5,340 bases of DNA, taken from contig DSDE01000063.1 in assembly GCA_011049095.1 (NCBI GenBank), forward strand, positions 1 through 5,340, given 5' to 3'. The notes below the pieces were generated by a model. The model saw only the letters and a list, made by a program, of their open reading frames with translations. It made no database searches and was not told the DNA's origin. Origin of the DNA: Fidelibacterota bacterium. Its GTDB lineage: Bacteria > Fidelibacterota > Fidelibacteria > Fidelibacterales > DSDE01. Positions 1 to 5,340 of the stretch are shown here, one piece after another. Positions within the stretch are counted from its first letter, which is position 1. Each line of letters starts with the position of its first letter. A program made the position numbers and the translations under genes.

Positions 1-115
1 CTCCATAAGCTCAGAAAATCTTTAGGTTAAATTTGGATTTTCAAAATGAAATAGGGTCAAAATCTTATGTTTAATAGTGGATTTATTCATATAAAAAGCA
101 GATATTAGCAGCGAA
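1..115. other. AT-rich upstream region of the ClC gene, no gene supported
   Basis: No coding region can be supported here: all three + frames hit stops early (the first frame at 28-30, the second at 23-25, the third at 4-6). The first bases could therefore be the last few codons of an upstream gene, but there is too little to say so. A TATAAA hexamer at 90-95 resembles a -10 box, yet no matching -35 box lies 16-18 bases upstream, so I do not call a promoter. TCAAAAT occurs twice, at 41-47 and 57-63, which is unremarkable in AT-rich DNA. No Shine-Dalgarno-like sequence precedes the ATG at 116. Confidence 0.5.
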
Positions 116-2254
116 ATGACAGCACGAGAAAAAGCAGGGCGGATTGTAAATTTAGCTGAAGCCGTAATACGGCTACTTTTAAACTACTATGAGCATTTAA
201 TTGCCCGTTTTCGGGGAACAGAACACACATTTATGGTTGCAATGGCAGTCATCATCGGATTGCTTGGCGGCTACAGCGCTGTGGCTATACAGCATTTAAT
301 CCATTTTTTTCAAAGGCTCTTTTGGGGTTCGGATCAGCTCACTCTGGAATATCTCAATGCTCTACCCTTTTACATCAAGCTTGGTGTGCCAGTCGGCGGC
401 AGCTTGTTGGTGGGCTTAATTTCTTACTTTTTTGCTCGGGAGGCGCGTGGCCATGGCGTACCTGAAGTTATGGAAGCGATTGCCCTTCGAGGCGGAAAAA
501 TCCGTCCACGAGTCGTTTTGGCAAAACTTTTCAGCTCTTCGATATATATTGGCGCTGGTGGCTCTGTGGGTCGAGAAGGACCTGTGATCCAGATAGGCAG
601 CGCCATCGGCTCAGCAGTCGGTCAATTTTTTAAGGTAAATCCAAAACGACTCAAGACCTTTGTGGCTTGCGGAGCCGCTTCCGGCATTGCAGCTGCCTTT
701 AACGCACCGGTTGGTGGCGCACTTTTCGCGGTAGAGGTAATCTTGGGCAATTTTGCCGTCACTCAGTTTAGTCCAATCGTTATTTCTTCCGTTGTAGCCA
801 CTGCAGTTTCCCGCCATTATCTCGGAGATCATCCCGCATTTCCTGTTCCTGGTTACGAATTGGTTAGTCCTTTTGAATTGATTCCCTATGCGGTTTTAGG
901 TCTGCTGGCTGGCCTGGTAAGTCTTCTGTTTATTAAAATCCTATATGCTTCAGAAGACTATTTCCACAAATCGCCTTTCCACGATCTCCTTAAGCCCCTG
1001 ATTGGTGGTCTTATTATTGGCGGTATGGGCATTCTAGTGCCAGCCATCTATGGTGTGGGATATGATTCGATGTACATGGCATTGGAAGGCAAAATTGCCT
1101 GGTATATTATGGCAGCTTATGTACTGGCGAAGATATTGGCTACCAGTGTCAGTCTGGGAAGCGGTGGCTCCGGCGGTGTTTTTGCGCCGGCACTCTTTTT
1201 AGGCACAATGCTCGGTGGAGCATTTGGCGCAGTCGTGCATATTTTCTTCCCAGGAATAACTGCCGGCTCCGGTGCCTATAGTATGGTGGGAATGGCTGCA
1301 GTTGTAGCTGGTACCATGCATGCACCGATGACAGCAATTCTAATCATTTTTGAAATCACCAATGATTATACCATCATCCTGCCACTGATGGTTTCCAGCA
1401 TCATTGCCACGATTTTAACGATGAAATTAAAAAAAGAGTCCATCTATACTCTTGCCTTGGCTAAGAAAGGGATCAACCTCTACGCCGGCCGCGATATAAA
1501 CCTTCTCAAGGGGAAAAAAGTTCGGGATATTATGGGCGGTGGCGCTGGAACCATTCGCTACACTGACAAACTGCCAGTTGTGATGCAAAAATTGATGACT
1601 GAAGGACATAATGATTATTTTATTGTTAATAAATACGGCAAATTAAAGGGAACCCTCAGCCTGCAGGATGTGAAAGATTTTATGGACCAAAGAGAACTGC
1701 TGGCAGATATTATCATCGCCGGTGACATCATGCGCTATGATTTTGACACAGTCAAACCGGAGGATAACCTCGATTATGTAATGCATCTCTTTGCCCGCAC
1801 AGACAAAAGAGAGCTGGCTGTCGTCAACAATGATAAAGAAAAGAAATTTCTCGGGTTTATTCGCATACATGAGCTGATAGATACCTACAATAAAGAGCTT
1901 TTTCAGCGAGACTTAAGCGGTAGTATGGATAGTCTGGCCAGCAATATGGAATCGGGCCGCACCATTGAATTTATCGACCAATATCGACTGATGGAGCTTC
2001 CGATTCCTGACGAGTTTGTTGACCAAAAAATTCGCAATCTGGATATTCGCCGTAATTATGACATTGAGATTATCCTGGTTAGAAGCAAAAGCCAATCGGG
2101 ATCAAGTGACCGAAAAGCCCACTTTCCTAAAGGTGATTATGCGTTTCAGGAAGGCGATGAAGTTTTGGTTCTCGGCGAGCCGGAAAATATAGACCGCTTT
2201 CAGAAACGCAATCCGAGAAATTCAAATTATCATAGCAAAGCGCCAGCCGAATAA
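116..2254 (+). CDS. ClC-family chloride channel/transporter with CBS pair and C-terminal RCK_C domain
   Basis: This is an inner-membrane ClC-family anion channel or anion/proton antiporter of 712 residues. The hydrophobic ClC domain spans about residues 38-440. Visible signatures are GHGVP (112-116), GREGP (152-156, with gating Glu154), AAAFNAPVGGALFAVE (192-207), GGVFAP (353-358) and the pore tyrosine Tyr444. Against E. coli ClC-ec1, aligned by eye, the selectivity serine (Ser107) is His113 and the internal proton glutamate (Glu203) is Val208. Two CBS domains follow (about 469-523 and 535-592). The first has an intact nucleotide-type motif GTLSLQD (512-518); the second has GFIRIHE, lacking the usual Thr/Ser and Asp. 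Residues about 620-698 look like an RCK_C/TrkA-C ligand-binding domain. The ATG at 116 is the first start after an in-frame stop at 92-94 and has no clear Shine-Dalgarno. The family is certain; channel versus antiporter and the transported ion are not. The symbols clcA/eriC are generic, so none is assigned. Confidence 0.95.
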   Translation: MTAREKAGRIVNLAEAVIRLLLNYYEHLIARFRGTEHTFMVAMAVIIGLLGGYSAVAIQHLIHFFQRLFWGSDQLTLEYLNALPFYIKLGVPVGGSLLVGLISYFFAREARGHGVPEVMEAIALRGGKIRPRVVLAKLFSSSIYIGAGGSVGREGPVIQIGSAIGSAVGQFFKVNPKRLKTFVACGAASGIAAAFNAPVGGALFAVEVILGNFAVTQFSPIVISSVVATAVSRHYLGDHPAFPVPGYELVSPFELIPYAVLGLLAGLVSLLFIKILYASEDYFHKSPFHDLLKPLIGGLIIGGMGILVPAIYGVGYDSMYMALEGKIAWYIMAAYVLAKILATSVSLGSGGSGGVFAPALFLGTMLGGAFGAVVHIFFPGITAGSGAYSMVGMAAVVAGTMHAPMTAILIIFEITNDYTIILPLMVSSIIATILTMKLKKESIYTLALAKKGINLYAGRDINLLKGKKVRDIMGGGAGTIRYTDKLPVVMQKLMTEGHNDYFIVNKYGKLKGTLSLQDVKDFMDQRELLADIIIAGDIMRYDFDTVKPEDNLDYVMHLFARTDKRELAVVNNDKEKKFLGFIRIHELIDTYNKELFQRDLSGSMDSLASNMESGRTIEFIDQYRLMELPIPDEFVDQKIRNLDIRRNYDIEIILVRSKSQSGSSDRKAHFPKGDYAFQEGDEVLVLGEPENIDRFQKRNPRNSNYHSKAPAE

Positions 2255-2267
2255 GTAAATTCTATTT

Positions 2268-2888
2268 ATGAATCGCATAAATATTTTGATTTTTATCTCG
2301 CTGCTAATCTTCTCTGGCTGCGCCAATCATCCTACAATTATGCCTGGAAAGCTTGAGCCTGGTAAAAGCTCATATTGCTATACTTTTTCAGCAGAAAATA
2401 TTGTACCGGTTTACACCTGGTCCTATGGTATCAATTCTTACCTTGACGGGGCTGTACATATAGGTTTACCAATCTGGGGCACTGGCGCAAGCCTTTCTTA
2501 CCTCACGCACCTTGACAGCACAGAAAATGCAATCCGTTTCAGAAAAGTCAATCTCGGCTATACCTGGCAGCATAATGCCGGATTTGACCTTACTCTCCTG
2601 CGGGAACGATATATCTTTAAACATTCCCGATATATCTATACCGGTATGAGAGCCACCTACATCCCCAAAGGAATCAGCGGCAGCAATGCTTTTCGCCTTG
2701 GTATCCTGCTGGGATCCTGGTGGAATGAGCGGATAGGCGTCGAGCTCGGATATACCTACGATTTTGCCTTGGGCACAAACTGGGTGGACCCAGTTCAAAA
2801 ATGGCCCACCGAACACCATCCTATGACAGGTCTCAGTTTCCGGCTCTCTTTTGGAAAATTTATCACTCCTGGCACAAATGGGGAGTGA
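2268..2888 (+). CDS. Putative outer-membrane lipoprotein with beta-barrel-like pattern, family unrecognised
   Basis: I do not recognise the family of this 206-residue protein. The N-terminus is a lipoprotein signal: Asn-Arg, a hydrophobic stretch at residues 4-16, then FSGC with the lipidated cysteine at position 18. Phe at -3 is a less usual lipobox residue. The residue after Cys18 is Ala, not the Asp that retains lipoproteins in the inner membrane of E. coli, so an outer-membrane site is inferred. The mature part is rich in Tyr, Trp (seven) and Gly and shows alternating beta-strand patterns, for example NIVPVYTWSYG, GAVHIGLPIWGTGASLSYL, RLGILLGSWW, IGVELGYTYDF and a late LSFRLSFGKF strand. 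This suggests a small barrel or a beta-rich surface protein. It begins 13 bases after the ClC stop with no Shine-Dalgarno, so co-transcription with the ClC gene is likely. A longer-than-usual antisense frame overlaps it, but the signal peptide favours this strand. Confidence 0.8.
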   Translation: MNRINILIFISLLIFSGCANHPTIMPGKLEPGKSSYCYTFSAENIVPVYTWSYGINSYLDGAVHIGLPIWGTGASLSYLTHLDSTENAIRFRKVNLGYTWQHNAGFDLTLLRERYIFKHSRYIYTGMRATYIPKGISGSNAFRLGILLGSWWNERIGVELGYTYDFALGTNWVDPVQKWPTEHHPMTGLSFRLSFGKFITPGTNGE

Positions 2889-2910
2889 AAGTATTATCAG
2901 CTTGCCAGGA
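2867..2910 (+). repeat. 8-bp inverted repeat at the end of the lipoprotein gene, possible weak terminator
   Basis: TCCTGGCA (2867-2874) is perfectly complementary to TGCCAGGA (2903-2910). The repeat encloses 28 bases that include the lipoprotein stop codon. A T-rich stretch, TTTTATTTT at 2916-2924, starts five bases after the stem. The large loop and the gap before the T-run make it a poor fit to a standard intrinsic terminator, so it may be only an RNA 3'-end stem or chance. Confidence 0.3.
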
Positions 2911-2929
2911 ACGCCTTTTATTTTAAAAT
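2902..2929 (+). promoter_or_regulatory. Possible sigma70-type promoter for the GH3/nagZ gene
   Basis: TTGCCA (2902-2907, five of six consensus -35 bases) lies 16 bases before TAAAAT (2924-2929, five of six consensus -10 bases). This would start transcription near 2936 and give a leader of about 48 bases before the ATG at 2984. The region is AT-rich, so a chance match is possible. The 95-base gap after the lipoprotein gene makes a separate promoter reasonable. Confidence 0.4.
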
Positions 2930-2972
2930 TGATAACAGATAAATCGCAAACAATTGAATCATTAAATATCAA

Positions 2973-2978
2973 GAGGAG
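2973..2978 (+). promoter_or_regulatory. Ribosome binding site of the GH3/nagZ gene
   Basis: GAGGAG, five bases before the ATG at 2984, is a strong Shine-Dalgarno. It fixes that start codon over the next in-frame ATG (residue 9). Confidence 0.8.
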
Positions 2979-2983
2979 ATTAA

Positions 2984-4057
2984 ATGGCCCAAGTTTCAGT
3001 TGAAAGGATGGCTGGACAGATGGTTATAAGCGGCTTCAGCGGAAAACGCTTGGCAGACAACCCTAAAACGCTCAGCCTTTTACAAAATCATTGGCTGGGA
3101 GGCCTTTTTTTATTTGAGCGGGATAATAGTGGCTCCACGAAAAACGGAAATATAGAATCTTTTGAACAAGTAAAAGCGCTGACTTCAGAAATTTACAAAA
3201 ATTCGCCTATCTTGCCTATCATCGCTATTGATGAAGAAGGCGGTGCAGTCAATCGCCTCAAGGCAGAATATGGCTTTTTAAAGACGCATCCCGCCTCAGA
3301 TTTGGGAAAAAAAGATGATCTGAAATATACCCGTCGCTACAGCTCACAAATTGCAGACCAATTAAAAAAGCTTGGAATTAACACCAATTCGGCGCCTGTT
3401 ATTGACTTGAATATCAATCCTGAAAACCCCGCCCTGGGTAAGAGGGGCCGCTGCATCTCAGAAAAAGCTGAAACAGTTGCACGACACGCTCAGGTGTGGG
3501 TAAAAACACACCATGAGAAAGGTATTCTCTGCACCCTGAAACACTTCCCAGGGCACGGCAGCGCCAAAGATGATTCGCACCATGGCATAGCAGATGTCAC
3601 AGATAGCTGGCAAGATTCTGAACTATTACCTTATCAATCCTTGATCGCAAAAGGCTACAATGATTTGATTATGACAGCGCATATTTTTCACAAAGGATTT
3701 GACAAAAAATATCCCGCAACCCTTAGCAAAACTTTCTTGACTGAGATATTGAGGAAAAAAATGGGGTTTAGGGGAGTCATAATTTCTGATGATCTGGATA
3801 TGAAGGCCATATCTGGTAATTATGAATATTCTGAAGTAATCGAGGCTGGCATTCACGCAGGCATTGATATTTTCTCCCATTCCAATGTGGATATCTGGGA
3901 TGATGATTTGCCAAAAAAATTGATCTCAGTCATTCTGGAACTTGTTCAGAAAAAGCGTGTTAAACCTGAGCGTCTTTTAGAAAGTTGGCAACGTATCCAG
4001 ACATTAAAGCTGCGGATCGCCGGCTTTAGTCCAAACGCAATATGGAATCAGCGATGA
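2984..4057 (+). CDS. nagZ: Glycoside hydrolase family 3, NagZ-type beta-N-acetylhexosaminidase
   Basis: This single-domain GH3 enzyme of 357 residues is close to the usual NagZ length of about 340. NagZ removes N-acetylglucosamine from GlcNAc-anhydroMurNAc peptides in cytosolic peptidoglycan recycling. In order, the sequence shows LGGLFLF (38-44), IDEEGG (82-87, substrate-binding Asp83), the GRCIS segment at 155-159 where homologues have GRSFS, KHFPGHG (186-192), the Asp197-Ser198-His199 dyad motif typical of NagZ, MTAHI (230-234) and SDDLDM (268-273) with the probable nucleophile Asp269. There is no signal peptide or membrane segment, which supports a cytosolic enzyme. The second GH3 C-terminal domain found in beta-glucosidases is absent. 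All key residues are present, so it should be active. Exact substrate (muropeptide versus other beta-GlcNAc glycosides) is inferred. It follows the lipoprotein gene by 95 bases, and no other recycling gene is visible nearby. Confidence 0.9.
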   Translation: MAQVSVERMAGQMVISGFSGKRLADNPKTLSLLQNHWLGGLFLFERDNSGSTKNGNIESFEQVKALTSEIYKNSPILPIIAIDEEGGAVNRLKAEYGFLKTHPASDLGKKDDLKYTRRYSSQIADQLKKLGINTNSAPVIDLNINPENPALGKRGRCISEKAETVARHAQVWVKTHHEKGILCTLKHFPGHGSAKDDSHHGIADVTDSWQDSELLPYQSLIAKGYNDLIMTAHIFHKGFDKKYPATLSKTFLTEILRKKMGFRGVIISDDLDMKAISGNYEYSEVIEAGIHAGIDIFSHSNVDIWDDDLPKKLISVILELVQKKRVKPERLLESWQRIQTLKLRIAGFSPNAIWNQR

Positions 4058-4090
4058 AAACAAGTGATTTATCTACAATCTTGTTGACTC

Positions 4091-4107
4091 TCCGATTGAC
4101 AATCGGA
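4091..4107. repeat. Perfect 17-base palindrome over the gatC promoter, candidate operator
   Basis: TCCGATTG (4091-4098) and CAATCGGA (4100-4107) are perfect inverted arms of eight bases around a single central A at 4099. The palindrome contains the whole -35 hexamer TTGACA (4096-4101). It lies upstream of the predicted start site, so it would act as DNA, not as part of the gatC leader RNA. It has no T-run after it, which argues against a terminator. The position fits an operator for a dimeric repressor, but no regulator is identified. Confidence 0.5.
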
Positions 4108-4124
4108 AGGAAAGCTTCTATATT
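4096..4124 (+). promoter_or_regulatory. Strong sigma70-type promoter for gatC-pyrG
   Basis: A perfect -35 box TTGACA (4096-4101) is separated by exactly 17 bases from TATATT (4119-4124), five of six consensus -10 bases. Transcription would start near 4131, giving a short leader of about 22 bases to the gatC start. A second -35-like TTGACT at 4084-4089 has no -10 box at the right distance. The promoter sits in the 96-base gap after the GH3 gene, so gatC and pyrG probably form their own transcription unit. Confidence 0.7.
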
Positions 4125-4143
4125 TTGCTGGCATAAAATGTGC

Positions 4144-4150
4144 AGGAGGT
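4144..4150 (+). promoter_or_regulatory. Ribosome binding site of gatC
   Basis: AGGAGGT is a full-length Shine-Dalgarno match, only three bases before the ATG at 4154. The spacing is shorter than usual but the match is very strong, and it fixes the start. Confidence 0.8.
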
Positions 4151-4153
4151 GCC

Positions 4154-4441
4154 ATGAGAATTGACAGAAAAGAGCTTGAACATATTGCAGCACTGGCACG
4201 GCTCGAGCTGAATGAAGATGAAATTCTTCAATCGGCTGAACAGCTTAGCCAGATATTGGACTATATGTCCGTTATCAATGAACTAGACCTGACTGATTGT
4301 GAAACACTTTCTCATAGTATAGGCCAAGAAAATGTCTCGCGACCTGATGAACTCAAGCCTGGCCTGCCGGTAAAAGAAGTTTTGGAAAATGCACCGGAAG
4401 CCCTTCCCCCCTATTTTAAAGTGCCCCGCGTCATCGAATGA
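4154..4441 (+). CDS. gatC: Aspartyl/glutamyl-tRNA(Asn/Gln) amidotransferase subunit C
   Basis: GatC is the small subunit of the GatCAB complex, which amidates Glu-tRNA(Gln) and/or Asp-tRNA(Asn) in the cytosol using glutamine. It wraps around and stabilises GatA. The 95-residue length is typical. Family marks are EHIAALARLEL (9-19), the helix around ILDYMSVINELD (34-45), RPDELKPGL (63-71) and the C-terminal YFKVPRVIE (87-95). Its presence implies that the organism makes at least one of Gln-tRNA or Asn-tRNA by the indirect route. The partner genes gatA and gatB are not in the window; here gatC is paired with pyrG instead. It has a strong promoter and Shine-Dalgarno of its own, and its TGA stop overlaps the ribosome binding site of pyrG. 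Confidence 0.96.
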   Translation: MRIDRKELEHIAALARLELNEDEILQSAEQLSQILDYMSVINELDLTDCETLSHSIGQENVSRPDELKPGLPVKEVLENAPEALPPYFKVPRVIE

Positions 4442-4444
4442 GGA
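4440..4444 (+). promoter_or_regulatory. Ribosome binding site of pyrG, overlapping the gatC stop
   Basis: GAGGA starts on the last two bases of the gatC TGA stop codon and ends seven bases before the pyrG ATG. This arrangement suggests that ribosomes finishing gatC help start pyrG. Confidence 0.7.
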
Positions 4445-4451
4445 ATATCTG

Positions 4452-5340
4452 ATGTCAAATACCAAATATATTTTTATCACTGGGGGCGTTATTTCCGGCC
4501 TGGGCAAAGGAATCAGCGCCGCCTCATTGGGCTACCTGCTGAAAGAATCAGGCTATAATGTCACCCTGCAGAAATTTGACCCATATCTGAATATTGACCC
4601 GGGCACTATGAGCCCATACCAGCACGGGGAAGTGTATGTTACAGATGATGGTTCAGAAACCGATTTGGACCTTGGCCACTATGAGCGTTTTCTCGACCAG
4701 GACATGAGCGCACACAATAATAGCACCACAGGCCAGATATACTATGAAGTAATAAAAAAAGAACGACGCGGTGATTACCTAGGCGCCACAGTCCAAATTA
4801 TTCCACACATCACAGATGAGATTATTCGTCGCTTTACAGCCATTTCACAGCGGGAAGATTACGATTTTATTTTAACAGAAGTTGGGGGAACCATCGGCGA
4901 TATTGAGAGCCTTCCTTTTCTGGAAGCAATCCGCCAATTTGAGCTGAATTTGGGGCTGGAAAACTGTCTCAATATCCATGTGACAATGCTTCCTTATATC
5001 AAATCCACTGGTGAGATAAAAACCAAACCGACACAGCATTCAGTAATGAAATTAAGAGAAATCGGCCTCCAGCCTGAACTTATCATCTGCCGAACTGAAA
5101 ATCCAATGCTTGATCGAGCCGTAAAACAAAAAATTGGACTCTTTTGCAATGTAAAAGCTGATTGGGTCATCGAAGCCTGGGATGCCGACACGATCTACGA
5201 GGTACCTCTGATTTTACAAAGACAAAACATCCTCAAAATAATTGAGAATAAATTTCTGCTTCCTTCACCTAAAACCTTAGATACATCAGCCTTGAAAAAT
5301 TTTGTAAGCACAATTAAATATCCAGGTTATAAAACAACTA
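4452..5340 (+). CDS. pyrG: CTP synthase (glutamine-hydrolysing), N-terminal part, cut by window end
   Basis: CTP synthase converts UTP, ATP and glutamine to CTP in the last step of de novo pyrimidine nucleotide synthesis. The 296 codons in the window cover essentially the whole synthetase (amidoligase) domain and the linker; the glutaminase domain (about 250 more residues in homologues) lies beyond the edge. Visible motifs are the P-loop-like TGGVISGLGKGI (10-21, Lys19), KFDPYLNIDPGTMSPYQHGE (41-60), the metal-binding region ETDLDLGHYERF (69-80, Asp73 matching E. coli Asp72), KERRGDYLGATVQIIPHIT (103-121), Glu143 (matching E. coli Glu140) in EVGGTIGDIESLPFLEAIRQ, and the UTP/CTP-binding GEIKTKPTQHS (187-197). 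No key residue is missing. The ATG at 4452 gives the expected family N-terminus and starts 10 bases after the gatC stop. No attenuator-like leader is present between the two genes. Confidence 0.97.
   Translation, partial: MSNTKYIFITGGVISGLGKGISAASLGYLLKESGYNVTLQKFDPYLNIDPGTMSPYQHGEVYVTDDGSETDLDLGHYERFLDQDMSAHNNSTTGQIYYEVIKKERRGDYLGATVQIIPHITDEIIRRFTAISQREDYDFILTEVGGTIGDIESLPFLEAIRQFELNLGLENCLNIHVTMLPYIKSTGEIKTKPTQHSVMKLREIGLQPELIICRTENPMLDRAVKQKIGLFCNVKADWVIEAWDADTIYEVPLILQRQNILKIIENKFLLPSPKTLDTSALKNFVSTIKYPGYKTT

Noticed and set aside
66..95. -10-like hexamers (TATGTT, TATAAA) upstream of the ClC gene
   Set aside because: No acceptable -35 box at 16-18 bases, and no good match to the Bacteroidota TTTG/TAnnTTTG pattern. 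Such hexamers are common in AT-rich DNA.
424..2095. Several short open frames inside the ClC gene (60-75 codons on the minus strand, and one of 62 codons)
   Set aside because: All lie inside a well-supported conserved gene and show no motifs of their own.
2466..2972. 168-codon open frame on the minus strand across the lipoprotein gene
   Set aside because: It has no recognisable domain. The opposite strand encodes a signal peptide with a lipobox and a coherent beta-strand pattern, and every other gene is on the + strand. It is best explained as a shadow frame.
3626..3880. 84-codon minus-strand frame inside the GH3 gene
   Set aside because: It overlaps the highly conserved MTAHI and SDDLDM coding region and has no recognisable features.
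4059..4085. AACAAG / CTTGTT inverted repeat after the GH3 stop codon, considered as a terminator
   Set aside because: The stem is six AT-rich base pairs with a 15-base loop and no following T-run, too weak to call.
4091..4107. The gatC-upstream palindrome considered as an intrinsic terminator of the GH3 gene
   Set aside because: As RNA it could make a seven-base stem with a three-base loop, but neither strand has a T-run after it, and it coincides with a strong promoter.
4283..5191. Minus-strand frames inside gatC/pyrG (4283-4507 and 4994-5191)
   Set aside because: Both are antisense to strongly conserved housekeeping genes and have no signal of their own.

Overview
The window reads as chromosomal DNA from a Gram-negative bacterium. 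All five genes lie on the + strand. Evidence for a Gram-negative envelope is a lipobox protein with an aromatic-rich beta-strand pattern (a likely outer-membrane protein) and a cytosolic NagZ-type glycosidase. The wording of the CTP synthase motifs (SPYQHGEVYVTDDG, TEVGGTIGDIESLPF) resembles Bacteroidota/Chlorobi-Marinimicrobia-type (FCB) proteins. That placement is an impression from motif style, not a phylogeny. Base composition is moderately AT-rich. I see no mobile element, CRISPR array, tRNA or rRNA.

Layout: 1-115 is an AT-rich upstream stretch without a supportable gene. 116-2254 encodes a ClC-family anion channel/transporter with two CBS domains and a C-terminal RCK_C (TrkA-C) domain. 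After 13 bases, 2268-2888 encodes a short lipoprotein of unrecognised family, probably in the same transcript. 2984-4057 encodes a glycoside hydrolase family 3 enzyme of the NagZ type, with its own strong ribosome binding site and a possible promoter. A near-consensus sigma70-type promoter at 4096-4124 follows. Its -35 box sits inside a perfect 17-base palindrome. This promoter drives gatC (4154-4441), which is closely followed by pyrG (from 4452, cut by the window end before its glutaminase domain).

Functionally the window divides into an envelope/ion part (anion transport, a surface lipoprotein, cell-wall recycling) and a core housekeeping part (tRNA-dependent amidation and CTP synthesis, both glutamine-consuming). 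The most unusual points are the palindrome over the gatC-pyrG promoter, the ClC pore residues (His at the selectivity-serine position, Val at the internal proton-glutamate position) combined with nucleotide/ligand-sensing domains, and the orphan lipoprotein. I found no convincing sign of a wholly new multi-gene system.
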